Shown: positions 38,933 to 47,484, counted from the first letter of the stretch. The stretch: DNA of 64,000 nucleotides from Mesorhizobium tamadayense (GCF_003863365.1 NZ_RQXT01000011.1:109237-173236); one strand, 5' to 3'. A program made the numbers and translations. Notes: generated by a model not told the origin, from the letters alone.

Positions 38933-39991
38933 ATGACCCAGCCTTCCCGCCTTGCCATCGTCCCCTTCGTCAGCGTCGACCGCATGATGAAGCTGGTGCT
39001 CGCCATCGGCGTCGAGCGCTTCCTCACCGAGCTCGCCGCCTATATCGAAGAGGATTTCCGCCGCTGGGAGCTGTTCGACAAGACGCCGCGCATCGCCTCG
39101 CACAGCCATGACGGCGTCATCGAGCTGATGCCTACCAGCGACGGCCGCCTCTACGGCTTCAAATATGTCAACGGCCACCCGAAGAACATGCGCGAGGGCC
39201 GTCAGACGGTCACCGCTTTCGGCGTGCTGGCCGATGTCGGCTCCGGCTATCCGATGCTCTTGACCGAAATGACGATCCTGACGGCGCTGCGCACTGCGGC
39301 CACTTCCGCCGTCGCCGCCAAATATCTGGCGCCCAAGGGCTCGCGCGCCATGGCCATCATCGGCAACGGTGCCCAGTCCGAATTCCAGGGCGTCGCCTTC
39401 AAGGCGCTGCTCGGCATCGACCGGCTGCGGCTCTACGACATCGACCGCCAGGCCTCGGAAAAATGCGCGAGGAACCTCGCCGGCCAGGGTTTCGACATCA
39501 CCATCTGTTCGACCGGGCAAGACGCGGTCGAAGGCGTCGACATCATCACCACGGTGACGGCCGACAAGCAGTATGCCACGATCCTTACCGACAACATGGT
39601 GGGTTCCGGCGTGCACATCAACGCGGTCGGCGGCGACTGCCCCGGCAAGACCGAGCTGCACCGCGACATCCTCCTGCGCTCCGACATCTTCGTCGAGTTC
39701 CCGCCGCAGACGCGCATCGAGGGCGAGATCCAGCAGCTCGACGCCGACCATCCGGTGACCGAGCTGTGGCAGGTGATGACCGGCAAGGCGCAAGGGCGCA
39801 AGACGCCGGAACAGATCACGCTGTTCGATTCCGTCGGCTTCGCCACCGAGGATTTTTCCGCCCTCCGCTATGTCCGCGACCAGCTCCAGGCCACCGGCCT
39901 CTATGAGGAGCTCGACCTTCTCGCCGACCCCGACGAGCCGCGCGACCTGTTCGGCATGCTGCTGAGGGCAGCCATGCAGCCGGCTGCCTGA
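38933..39991 (+). CDS. Ornithine cyclodeaminase
   Basis: This 352-residue NAD-dependent enzyme converts ornithine to proline and ammonia. Evidence is the mu-crystallin-type fold: LMPTSDGRLYGFKYVNGHP, LTEMTILTALRTAATSAVAA with the substrate-binding region, Rossmann MAIIGNGAQSEFQ, and 'HINAVGGDCPGKTELHRDIL' with a catalytic Asp. It is the second gene of the arginine-to-proline operon and converges on the LacI regulator with 14 bp between the stop codons. Confidence 0.94.
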   Translation: MTQPSRLAIVPFVSVDRMMKLVLAIGVERFLTELAAYIEEDFRRWELFDKTPRIASHSHDGVIELMPTSDGRLYGFKYVNGHPKNMREGRQTVTAFGVLADVGSGYPMLLTEMTILTALRTAATSAVAAKYLAPKGSRAMAIIGNGAQSEFQGVAFKALLGIDRLRLYDIDRQASEKCARNLAGQGFDITICSTGQDAVEGVDIITTVTADKQYATILTDNMVGSGVHINAVGGDCPGKTELHRDILLRSDIFVEFPPQTRIEGEIQQLDADHPVTELWQVMTGKAQGRKTPEQITLFDSVGFATEDFSALRYVRDQLQATGLYEELDLLADPDEPRDLFGMLLRAAMQPAA

Positions 39992-40005
39992 GGGACTGCG
40001 ATCTG

Positions 40006-41007
40006 CTATCCGCGCGCTGGCGCGCAGCTCTCCCGCTCGACGAGGACCGGCGCCAGCACCTCGCGACGCGACGGCGCTGCCGGCTCGCCGACGCGCTCGA
40101 GCAGCAGGCTCACCGCCCGCGTTCCGATCTTCTCGACCGGCTGCGCGATCGTCGTCAGCGGCGGCCACGTGGTGACCGCATAGGGAATGTCGTCGAAGCC
40201 GACCAGCGACATGTCGTCGGGAACACGCAATCCGCGCGATCGCAGCGCGGTGATGGCGCCCATGGCCATCAGGTCGTTGCAGGCGAACACCGCGGTGATA
40301 TCCGGCGCCTGCGCCATCAGCCGCTCCATCGCCAGGCGGCCACCGGCGAAATGATAGTCGGAATCGACCACCGACGAGGCAGGCAAGTCGAGGCCCACCT
40401 CCTTCAACGCCCTGGTGAAGCCGCGCAGGCGGGCCGGGCTGGAGCTCGAATCGCGCGGGCCGCCGATGACGCCGATCCGCTCATGGCCGAGCCCGGCCAG
40501 ATGGCGGCCGGCGAGATAGCCGCCGTGATCATGGTCGACCAGCACGGTATCGACGTTGACGGAATGGATCTCGCGGTCGAGCAGCACCGCCGGCACGGCG
40601 GCGGAAAGGTGTGAGAACACCCGCGCGTGGTCGGACGAGCCGGCGAAGATCAGCCCGTCGATCTGCTTTGCCAGCAGCACCGACAGATAGCGCTCTTCCT
40701 TCTCCGCGCTGCCGTCGGAGTTGCACAGGATCACCGTGTAGCCCGCCACGAACCCAGCATCCTCGATCTGGCGCGCCACGCCGGCGAAGAACGGGTTGGA
40801 ATTGTCGGGCAGCAGCAGGCCGATGGTCTTGGTCTCGCCGCGCCTGAGGCTTCTCGCCAGCGAATTCGGGCTGTAGCGCAAGGCTGTGATCGCCGCACGA
40901 ACGCGCTCGGCCGTCTCCGGCTCGACATGGCGCGTGCGGTTCATCACATGCGAGACGGTTGCGACCGACACTCCGGCATGGCGCGCGACATCGGCAATCG
41001 TCGTCAT
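40006..41007 (-). CDS. LacI-family transcriptional regulator
   Basis: This 333-residue repressor has an N-terminal HTH TTIADVARHAGVSVATVSHV and hinge helix (SPNSLARSLR), then a periplasmic-binding-protein-like sensor domain (about 60-333). The ligand is unknown. The usual neighbour genes are missing: only the 3' remnant of a sugar permease gene remains just upstream, on the same strand, and a perfect LacI-type operator lies at 41176-41197. Confidence 0.92.
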   Translation of the reverse strand: MTTIADVARHAGVSVATVSHVMNRTRHVEPETAERVRAAITALRYSPNSLARSLRRGETKTIGLLLPDNSNPFFAGVARQIEDAGFVAGYTVILCNSDGSAEKEERYLSVLLAKQIDGLIFAGSSDHARVFSHLSAAVPAVLLDREIHSVNVDTVLVDHDHGGYLAGRHLAGLGHERIGVIGGPRDSSSSPARLRGFTRALKEVGLDLPASSVVDSDYHFAGGRLAMERLMAQAPDITAVFACNDLMAMGAITALRSRGLRVPDDMSLVGFDDIPYAVTTWPPLTTIAQPVEKIGTRAVSLLLERVGEPAAPSRREVLAPVLVERESCAPARG

Positions 41008-41041
41008 CGTTTCCTTCCCCCTGGCGAATAACCCGCAGCGG

Positions 41042-41131
41042 CCGTCCCCGATAGAGGTCTAGGATGACGGTGAGCACAATGACAAGGCCAATCACGATCG
41101 GTTTGAAATTGTCGCCGACGCCGAGCAGCCG
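41042..41131 (-). pseudogene. 3' remnant of a sugar ABC transporter permease gene
   Basis: The minus strand reads LLGVGDNFKPIVIGLVIV-LTVILDLYRG, which is the constant C-terminal end of ribose/xylose-type (RbsC) permeases. The rest of the gene is absent; upstream of 41131 the similarity stops. The frame continues without stop towards the lacI start. It suggests deletion of a transporter operon that once preceded this regulator. Confidence 0.65.
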
Positions 41132-41175
41132 CGGCCTTGGGAAATCTCTGTTGCTTCCTCCGCTTGGGCGATCCG

Positions 41176-41197
41176 TAATCGGTTACGCAACCGATTA
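41176..41197. promoter_or_regulatory. LacI-type operator palindrome
   Basis: TAATCGGTT-ACGC-AACCGATTA is a perfect inverted repeat of 9-bp arms, typical of LacI/GalR-family operators. It lies 169 bp before the lacI-type gene and 108 bp after the LLM gene 3' end. Confidence 0.75.
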
Positions 41198-41304
41198 ATG
41201 GCCAAATTGTGCCTGGATTTGGCGGGTGTCAATGGGCGGAGATGCGCTGCTGCGGCTGTCAGGTCGGGTATGGTCGGCCACGTAAGGCTCGGCCAGCCTG
41301 CCTC

Positions 41305-42324
41305 TCACCGCCAGCCGAGCGCCGGCGCGACGTGCTTCAGGATCGCCTCGATGACGTGGGCGTTGTAGTCGACGCCGAGCTGGTTGGGCACGGTGAGCAG
41401 CAGTGTGTCGGCCTCGGCGATCGCCTGGTCCCCCTTGAGTTGTTCCACCAGCACGTCGGGCTCGGCGGCGTAGGTGCGGCCGAACACGGCGCGGCGCTCC
41501 GGCTCGATATAGCCGAAATGATCCTCGCCCTCGCTGCCGCCGAAATAGGCGCGGTCCATGTCGTTGACCAAGGCGAAGATGCTGCGGCTCACCGAGACGC
41601 GCGGCTCCCGGGCGTGGCCGGCTTCCTTCCAGGCGGCGCGATAGGCGCGGATCTGCTCGGCCTGCTGGATGTGCAGCGGCTCGCCGCTCTCGTCGAATTT
41701 GAGCGTCGAGCTCTGCAGGTTCATGCCGAGCTTGGCCGCCCATTCGGCGGTGGCGTTGGTGGCAGCGCCCCACCAGATCCGCTCGCGCAGGCCGGCCGAG
41801 AACGGCTCGAGGCGCAAGAGGCCGGGCGGATTGGGAAACATCGGCCGCGGATTGGGTTGCGCAAAGCCTTCGCCGCGCAAAAGATCGAGGAATATCTCGG
41901 CATGGCGGCGGGCCATGTCGGCGTCGGTCTTGCCCTCCTCCGGCACATAGCCGAAATAGCGCCAGCCGTCGATCACCTGCTCGGGCGAGCCGCGGCTGAT
42001 GCCGAGCTGCAGCCGGCCGCCGGCGATGAGGTCGGCCGCGCCCGCATCCTCGGCCATGTAGAGCGGGTTCTCGTAGCGCATGTCGATGACGGCGGTGCCG
42101 AGCTCGATGTGCTTGGTTTTCGCCCCGGCCGCGGCAAGCAGCGGGAAGGGCGAGCCGAGCTGGCGGGCAAAATGGTGGACGCGGAAATAGGCGCCGTCGG
42201 CGCCCAGCTCCTCGGCCGCGACCGCAAGGTCGATCGACTGCAGCAGCGCGTCGGCGCCCGAGCGCGTGCCCGATTGCGGCGAGGGCGACCAATGCCCGAA
42301 GGACAGAAACCCGATCTTCTTCAT
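41305..42324 (-). CDS. LLM-class flavin-dependent oxidoreductase
   Basis: This 339-residue luciferase-like TIM-barrel protein probably uses FMNH2 or F420. Signatures are 'ELGADGAYFRVHHFARQLGSPFPLLAA' (in two parts), IELGTAVIDMRYENPLYMAEDAGAADL (in two parts) and GRLQLGISRGSPEQV. The substrate is unknown. ATG 42324 (MKKIGF) is preferred over 42339. It lies about 200 bp downstream of nothing related; the aldehyde dehydrogenase on the same strand upstream might be a metabolic partner. Confidence 0.88.
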   Translation of the reverse strand: MKKIGFLSFGHWSPSPQSGTRSGADALLQSIDLAVAAEELGADGAYFRVHHFARQLGSPFPLLAAAGAKTKHIELGTAVIDMRYENPLYMAEDAGAADLIAGGRLQLGISRGSPEQVIDGWRYFGYVPEEGKTDADMARRHAEIFLDLLRGEGFAQPNPRPMFPNPPGLLRLEPFSAGLRERIWWGAATNATAEWAAKLGMNLQSSTLKFDESGEPLHIQQAEQIRAYRAAWKEAGHAREPRVSVSRSIFALVNDMDRAYFGGSEGEDHFGYIEPERRAVFGRTYAAEPDVLVEQLKGDQAIAEADTLLLTVPNQLGVDYNAHVIEAILKHVAPALGWR

Positions 42325-42400
42325 GCGCTCCGTTCCCAATTCCCTGACGTAGATATTTTCACTGCTCGGATGGGCTTGCGTTTAGCGGGCCGCATACCTC

Positions 42401-42467
42401 GGAGATTGGCCGGAACGCCCACCGCTTCGTTAGGGAGGCCTCCGCCAAGCCCAAACATTTGCGATGG
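42401..42467. repeat. Flank-only copy of the dispersed inverted-repeat element (possible empty site)
   Basis: GGAGATTGGCCGGAACGCCC (42401-42420) and GGGAGGCCTCCGCC plus AACATTTGCG (up to 42467) match the left (2210-2240) and right (2415-2455) flanks of copy A, but the 178-bp core is missing and the two flanks meet at about 42430. Confidence 0.55.
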
Positions 42468-42524
42468 TTCGGCGAAACGGACAATGAAATCCGACAAGCT
42501 GCAGCCTTTCAAGCCGGAAATCCG

Positions 42525-44018
42525 TCAGTCGGTGCGGATCCAGACACCCTTGGTGTTGAGGTATTCGTCGAGATGCTCGGCGCCGCCCTCGCGGCCATAG
42601 CCGCTCATCTTGTAGCCACCGAAGGGCACCGCCGGGTCGATCGCGTGATAGGTGTTGACCCAGACCGAACCGGCGCGCAGCCGGTTGGCGAGCTGATGCG
42701 CCTTGCCGATATCCTTCGTGAACACACCGGCGCCGAGGCCGTAAGGCGTGTCGTTGCCGCGTCGCACCGCCTCGTCCAGCGTGTCGAAGGGCAGCGCCGA
42801 GATGATCGGGCCAAAAATCTCCTCACGCGCGATGCGCATGCCGTCTGTCACGCCGGCGAACACGCCGGGTGTCATGAAATTGCCGGCGGCAAGCGTGCCT
42901 TCAGTGATGCGCTCGCCACCCGTCACCAGCCGCGCGCCCTCGCGCGCGCCGTCGGCGATGAAGCCGCTGACGCGCTCGAGCTGTCTTGGCGAGATCAGCG
43001 GCCCGATCTCGATTTCGGGATCGGCGCCGTCGCCGATCCGGAGCTTGGCCGCGAAGGCCGCGACGCGCTCGACGAATTCCTCATAGATCGGCCGCTCGAC
43101 GAAGAGCCGCGACCCGGCGATGCAGATCTGGCCGGAATTGGCGAAGACCGACATGGCCGCCACCGGCACGGCGCGCTCGATATCGGCGTCGGCCAGGACG
43201 ATCACCGGCGACTTGCCGCCGAGTTCCAGCGACACACGCTTCATGTTGGCGGCAGAGGCACGCAGGATCGCCTGACCCGTCGCGGTCGAGCCGGTGAAGA
43301 CCAGCTTGTCGACGTCCATATGCGCGGCCAAAGGCGCGCCGGCCTCCGCGCCGGTTCCGGTCACGACATTGACGACGCCGGGCGGCACGCCGGCTTCCTG
43401 CATCAGGTCGGCGATCAAGAGCGGCGTCAGCGGCGCTTCTTCCGAGGGTTTCAGCACGATGGTGCAGCCGGTGGCCAAAGCCGGGCCGATCTTCCAGATC
43501 GAGGCAGCGGTGGGCGCATTCCAGGGGATGATCGCGCCGACCACGCCGACGGGCTCCTTGCGCGTGTAGGAGACGATCTCGCCCGGCAGCGAATTGCCGA
43601 TGGTGTGGCCGTGGATCGACGTCGCCATGCCGGCATAGAAGCGCAGCATGCCGAGCACGCGATTCTTGTTGGCGAGGGTGCGGGTGACCGGCATGCCCAT
43701 GTCGGTGGTGTCGGAAAGCGCCAGCTCCTCCCAATGCCGCTCTATCACGTCGGCGATCTTCAACAGCAGCAGCTGGCGCTCATAGGGCTTGAAGCGGCTC
43801 CACGGCCCCTCGAAGGCCCGCCGCGCCGCCGCGACCGCCAGGTCGATATCCCTCGAATCGGCCTGCGGCACGGTGCCGATCACCGCGCCGGTGGCCGGAT
43901 TGCGCGTCTCGAACGCCCGGCCGCTCACCGAATCGCGCCATTCGCCGTCGATCAGCATCCGGCGATGCCGGCCGTCGATCGGCGTGCGTAGGGAAAAGTC
44001 TCTCACCGGTATCGTCAT
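42525..44018 (-). CDS. NAD(P)-dependent aldehyde dehydrogenase
   Basis: This 497-residue ALDH-superfamily enzyme oxidises an unknown aldehyde to its acid. The catalytic motifs are LELGGKSP (general-base Glu) and FANSGQICIAGSRLFV (nucleophile Cys near residue 300), with cofactor motif GAIIPWNAPT and FTGSTATGQAI. The N-terminal 'MLIDGEWRDSVSGRAF' and the C-terminal SGYGREGG are standard. Apparently single-gene. The LLM enzyme follows on the same strand. Confidence 0.93.
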   Translation of the reverse strand: MTIPVRDFSLRTPIDGRHRRMLIDGEWRDSVSGRAFETRNPATGAVIGTVPQADSRDIDLAVAAARRAFEGPWSRFKPYERQLLLLKIADVIERHWEELALSDTTDMGMPVTRTLANKNRVLGMLRFYAGMATSIHGHTIGNSLPGEIVSYTRKEPVGVVGAIIPWNAPTAASIWKIGPALATGCTIVLKPSEEAPLTPLLIADLMQEAGVPPGVVNVVTGTGAEAGAPLAAHMDVDKLVFTGSTATGQAILRASAANMKRVSLELGGKSPVIVLADADIERAVPVAAMSVFANSGQICIAGSRLFVERPIYEEFVERVAAFAAKLRIGDGADPEIEIGPLISPRQLERVSGFIADGAREGARLVTGGERITEGTLAAGNFMTPGVFAGVTDGMRIAREEIFGPIISALPFDTLDEAVRRGNDTPYGLGAGVFTKDIGKAHQLANRLRAGSVWVNTYHAIDPAVPFGGYKMSGYGREGGAEHLDEYLNTKGVWIRTD

Positions 44019-44216
44019 CGCGAGCCGCTTTCTCTGACGAGCATGGCGTTATGGCACCGGCCTGCACCGGGGTGCAAGTTCGGCTCCGCGGTCGAATCGC
44101 CAGTCGCCGGCTGATCTATCCATCCGCCATACTTTGTACTTCATCGCCTATTGAACAAGACTGGACCGGCCCTCCGTCTGGAACGGGCGGCGAAACACGG
44201 AGCCCGGCACCCATTC

Positions 44217-44972
44217 ATGCATGAACTGACGCCCGTTCTCTCCACCGTGACCGCTTCCTTCCTGGCGTCCTTCGTCGAGGTGGTCGAAGCCTTCACCATC
44301 GTGCTCGCCGTCGGCGTGACGCGCGGCTGGCGGCCGGCGCTGACCGGCGCGGCGTCGGCGCTCGCCGTGCTGGCGGCGCTGGTGCTGGCCTTCGGGCCGT
44401 TGCTGGCGCTCGTCCCCATCACGCTCCTGCAATTCGTGGTCGGCGTGCTGCTGGTCCTGTTCGGCATGCGCTGGCTGCGCAAGGCGATCCTGCGCAGCGC
44501 CGGCGTCATCGCGCTGCGCGACGAGGAGGCGGCCTTCTCCAGGGAAACCGATGCGCTGAGCCGCCAGGCCAACGACCGCCGCGCCGGCTACCTGGCCGGC
44601 GTCGCGGCCTTCAAGGCGGTGCTGCTCGAAGGGGTTGAGGTGGTATTCATAGTCATCGCCGTCGGCGCCGCCCACGGCCAGACGCTTCAAGCCGGCTTCG
44701 GCGCGCTCGCGGCCGTCGTGCTGGTGATGCTGATCGGTCTCGCCGTGCACCGGCCGCTGGCGCGCGTGCCGGAAAACGCGCTCAAATTCGCCGTCGGCCT
44801 GATGCTGACCAGCTTCGGCGTGTTCTGGACCGGTGAAGGCCTCGGCGCCGAATGGCCGGGCGAGGATTTTGCGCTCCTTGCCATCTTCGCCATCATCGCC
44901 GCCGCATCCCTCGCCATGGTGCGCTGGCTGCGCAACAGCTGCGCGGCGCCCGCTGAGGGAATTGCCCGATGA
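44217..44972 (+). CDS. Predicted membrane protein with internal two-fold repeat (COG4280-like)
   Basis: This 251-residue inner-membrane protein has seven or so hydrophobic segments. The two halves are homologous: SFVEVVEAFTIVLAVGVTRG (residues 18-37) matches AVLLEGVEVVFIVIAVGAAHG (134-153 region), and FVVGVLLVLFGMRW (73-86) matches FAVGLMLTSFGVFW in the second half. Each half carries a buried ExxE pair (Glu21/Glu24 and Glu138/Glu141), separated by a charged loop (100-123). This is the layout of small cation transporters such as the TMEM165/LysE/TerC-type folds; transport is inference. ATG 44217 is preferred. Its stop overlaps the next start (ATGA). Confidence 0.75.
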   Translation: MHELTPVLSTVTASFLASFVEVVEAFTIVLAVGVTRGWRPALTGAASALAVLAALVLAFGPLLALVPITLLQFVVGVLLVLFGMRWLRKAILRSAGVIALRDEEAAFSRETDALSRQANDRRAGYLAGVAAFKAVLLEGVEVVFIVIAVGAAHGQTLQAGFGALAAVVLVMLIGLAVHRPLARVPENALKFAVGLMLTSFGVFWTGEGLGAEWPGEDFALLAIFAIIAAASLAMVRWLRNSCAAPAEGIAR

Positions 44973-45187
44973 AAATCATCCGTCTCGTTCTGAAGGAGCT
45001 CGTCGGCATGTTCGTCGACGACGGCAGTCTCGCGCTGCTGGCGGTGATCCTGATTGCCCTGGTCACCGGCGCTGTGAAGCTTCTGGCGCTGCCGCCGCTC
45101 GCCGGCGGCATCCTGATTCTGGCCGGCTGTCTGGCGATCCTTTTGGAAAGCACGAGGCGCGGCGCGCGCGGCAGCAGCCGGACCTAA
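44969..45187 (+). CDS. Small two-helix membrane protein
   Basis: This 72-residue protein has two hydrophobic segments (about 18-36 and 41-60) and a basic tail (STRRGARGSSRT). The start overlaps the stop of the upstream membrane protein by 4 bp, so it is co-translated and likely a partner subunit. I do not recognise the family. Confidence 0.7.
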   Translation: MKIIRLVLKELVGMFVDDGSLALLAVILIALVTGAVKLLALPPLAGGILILAGCLAILLESTRRGARGSSRT

Positions 45188-45220
45188 ACCGACCTGAAGG
45201 TGACAGGGGCATCCGGCCGG

Positions 45221-45367
45221 TTAAGCCTGGATGGCGCGGCTTTCCCTGCGGATCGTGCTTTTCACGAAAAGCTCGGCGTGCTCAGCCCACTGGATTTCCG
45301 TCACGTTGTTCTCGCGCACGGATCGCCTGAAAGCTTCTCGCAAGGCGTCGAGCTCAAAAACCGACAT
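45221..45367 (-). CDS. Possible small protein of 48 residues
   Basis: The frame reads MSVFELDALREAFRRSVREN, then VTEIQWAEHAELFVK and a basic tail; it is amphipathic-helical and not GC-shadow-like. No good ribosome binding site is seen. An upstream ATG at 45406 would add 13 residues. The remaining bases 45368-45533 show nothing. Real or not is open. Confidence 0.35.
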   Translation of the reverse strand: MSVFELDALREAFRRSVRENNVTEIQWAEHAELFVKSTIRRESRAIQA

Positions 45368-45533
45368 CCGTCCGGGTGTATTGCGCTTCGATGCGCGAGC
45401 GTCCATCGCGTTGCCGCCAGCCAGGGTTCAGGCCTGATCTGTATGCCTGGTCGGTTCAGGCCATCAAGGCGTCGCCGCTGACTTCTTTTGGGTGCAAACC
45501 GGCCAGGGTTGGCCGTGAAATACACGATCGCGA

Positions 45534-46166
45534 TCAGTAGACGGTGAACAAGGTCGGCAGCACGCCGGCCATGCGAAAATACTCGACCGTTTCGATGAGT
45601 GGAAACAAGGCCAGGAAATAAAGCCCGTCCCGGAACGTGTTCTTCAGCGCGCCGGTGGAAAAGACCCAATGGTCCTGGTCGCGGTAAAGCATCGGGTTCG
45701 GCCAGAAACGCGGCGTCCGTTCGGCATAGGCCGTGTAGCCGGCGCCGAACTTGGCCGCCAGGAACTCGGCCTCCCGGCTGGCGGTGAACCGGAAGACAAG
45801 GAAGCTTGCGAAACCCAGCATCGCCGCAGCCAGCACCGATCCGAACATCAGCCCGATGCCGGCCGCGCCGATGGTCGAGAAGAAGTAAAGCGGGTTCCTG
45901 GTCATCGAGAACGGACCCGAGACGACCAGCTCGTCATTCTTCCTGCCGCCGACATAGAGGATGCTCCACAGCCGGCCGAGGAAGCAGATGAGGACGAGGC
46001 TGAAGCCGATCATTTCCACCAGCTCGTGCCCGTTCGAGCCTTCGCTGAGAAACGGCTTGGAAAACAAGAGCAGGACGATGGCCATGACCGCGGCGACCTG
46101 GACGACGATCAGGCGCTTGTGCTGGTCGAGCGCTCTTGGCGCTGACTTGAGCGATGTGTAAGCCAT
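45534..46166 (-). CDS. Isoprenylcysteine carboxyl methyltransferase-like membrane protein
   Basis: This 210-residue inner-membrane protein has about four transmembrane segments. The SAM-binding region of the ICMT/PEMT family is visible: LVVSGPFSMTRNPLYFFSTIG, then 'FLVFRFTASREAEFLAAKFG' and YTAYAERTPRFWPN. Bacterial members methylate unknown substrates, often lipids or isoprenoids. It is divergent from the response regulator gene at 46371, with a palindrome between them, and may be a regulatory target. Confidence 0.85.
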   Translation of the reverse strand: MAYTSLKSAPRALDQHKRLIVVQVAAVMAIVLLLFSKPFLSEGSNGHELVEMIGFSLVLICFLGRLWSILYVGGRKNDELVVSGPFSMTRNPLYFFSTIGAAGIGLMFGSVLAAAMLGFASFLVFRFTASREAEFLAAKFGAGYTAYAERTPRFWPNPMLYRDQDHWVFSTGALKNTFRDGLYFLALFPLIETVEYFRMAGVLPTLFTVY

Positions 46167-46258
46167 TCGGGTTCAGTCACTCCGGCCCCGGCAGGGAGGT
46201 TGCTCCCAGTAGCCTTTCTCCTGTCCCATTGCGAGGCCTCATCGGTGTTTTCGGTCAT

Positions 46259-46276
46259 CCTTACGAATTTGTAAGG
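46259..46276. promoter_or_regulatory. Candidate response-regulator binding site
   Basis: CCTTAC-GAATTT-GTAAGG is a perfect 6-bp-arm palindrome, with a further CGTAAG 15 bp downstream, giving GTAAG motifs 21 bp apart. It lies between the ICMT-like gene and the response regulator; OmpR-type regulators use such repeats. Confidence 0.45.
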
Positions 46277-46370
46277 ACCCGGACAGGCCTGCGTAAGTCC
46301 GGCTTGTGGGAATGGATCTGCGCCGATGCTACCATGCCGGCTGAGCTGGACTCCGCACGATAGGTCAAAA

Positions 46371-47048
46371 ATGCGACTTCTGCTGGTTGAGGATGACCCG
46401 AGGACAGCCGACTATGTCGTCAGAGGGCTGACCGAGGCCGGCCATGCCTGCGATCTCTTGCGCAACGGCCATGACGCGCTCGCCGCGGCAACCCGCGATG
46501 CCTATGACGTCATCGTGGCCGACCGCATGGTCCTCGGCCTTGACGGCCTGTCGATGATCAAGGCGGTGCGCGCGGCCGGCGTCAAGACGCCGGCCATATT
46601 CCTGACCTCGATCGGCGGCGTCGACGACCGAGTCGAAGGATTGGAAGCCGGCGGCGACGACTATCTCGTCAAGCCGTTCGCCTTTTCGGAGCTGCTTGCC
46701 CGCATCAACGCGCTCGGCCGCCGGCCGGCTGCGCAGGAACAGAAAACGGCGCTGCGCGTCGCCGACCTCGAAATGGACCTTATCATGCGCCGCGTGACCA
46801 GGCAGGGCCAGGCGATCGACCTGCAGCCCCGGGAGTTCAGCCTGCTCGAGGTGCTGATGCGCGGCGAGGGCCGCGTGATTACCCGCACCATGCTTCTGGA
46901 GCGCGTCTGGGATTTCCATTTCGACCCCAAGACCAGCGTCGTCGAGACCCATATCAGCCGGCTGCGGGCCAAGGTCGACAGGCCGTTCGACGTGCCGCTC
47001 ATCCATACCGTGCGCAACACCGGCTACAGCCTGCATGCGCCCGCTTGA
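46371..47048 (+). CDS. OmpR-family response regulator
   Basis: This 225-residue two-domain regulator has a receiver (1-115) with acidic pair Asp8/Asp9, phospho-acceptor Asp51 in VIVADRMVLGLDG, and Lys in DYLVKPF; and a winged-helix output domain (about 125-225, QPREFSLLEVLMRGEGRVIT, HISRLRAKVD). The usual Pro after the phosphorylated Asp (LP-G) is replaced (MVLG). It is the first gene of an operon with a YkvA-type protein and a histidine kinase. ATG 46371 is preferred. Confidence 0.93.
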   Translation: MRLLLVEDDPRTADYVVRGLTEAGHACDLLRNGHDALAAATRDAYDVIVADRMVLGLDGLSMIKAVRAAGVKTPAIFLTSIGGVDDRVEGLEAGGDDYLVKPFAFSELLARINALGRRPAAQEQKTALRVADLEMDLIMRRVTRQGQAIDLQPREFSLLEVLMRGEGRVITRTMLLERVWDFHFDPKTSVVETHISRLRAKVDRPFDVPLIHTVRNTGYSLHAPA

Positions 47049-47099
47049 CGATGCATGCTGCATCTCGCACGTCCGGCAGGCTGCCCGTATATAAGCGAC

Positions 47100-47480
47100 A
47101 TGGCAATGTTGGACACTGCAAAGCGATGGGCACGCGGCATCAAGCGCGACACGGTGGCGCTGTGGCTTGCCGCCCGCGATCCTCGCGTTCCCTGGTATGC
47201 GAAGGCCGCGGCCGGAGCCGTCGCGGCCTATGCCCTCAGCCCCATCGATCTCATTCCGGATTTCATCCCGATCATCGGCTATCTCGATGACCTTTTGATC
47301 GTGCCGCTCGGCATCATGCTGGCGGTCAAGCTGATCCCTGCCGGTCTCATGCAGGAACTCCGCGACGAGGCAACGCGCAGCGCCAAGCCGGTCAGCAAGG
47401 CAGGGCTGATCTTCATCATTGCCATCTGGATGTTGGCGGCCATGGCCTTGCTGTGGCTGTTCTGGCCGATGCCTGCTTAG
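47100..47480 (+). CDS. YkvA/DUF1232-family membrane protein
   Basis: This 126-residue protein has the DUF1232 core AYALSPIDLIPDFIPIIGY-LDDLL (about 40-65) and a C-terminal transmembrane helix (about 100-122). It lies between the response regulator (51 bp away) and the histidine kinase (start 4 bp after its stop) on the same strand. The position suggests a role in, or control by, this two-component system. ATG 47100 is preferred; ATG 47106 is possible. Confidence 0.82.
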   Translation: MAMLDTAKRWARGIKRDTVALWLAARDPRVPWYAKAAAGAVAAYALSPIDLIPDFIPIIGYLDDLLIVPLGIMLAVKLIPAGLMQELRDEATRSAKPVSKAGLIFIIAIWMLAAMALLWLFWPMPA

Positions 47481-47484
47481 AGCA

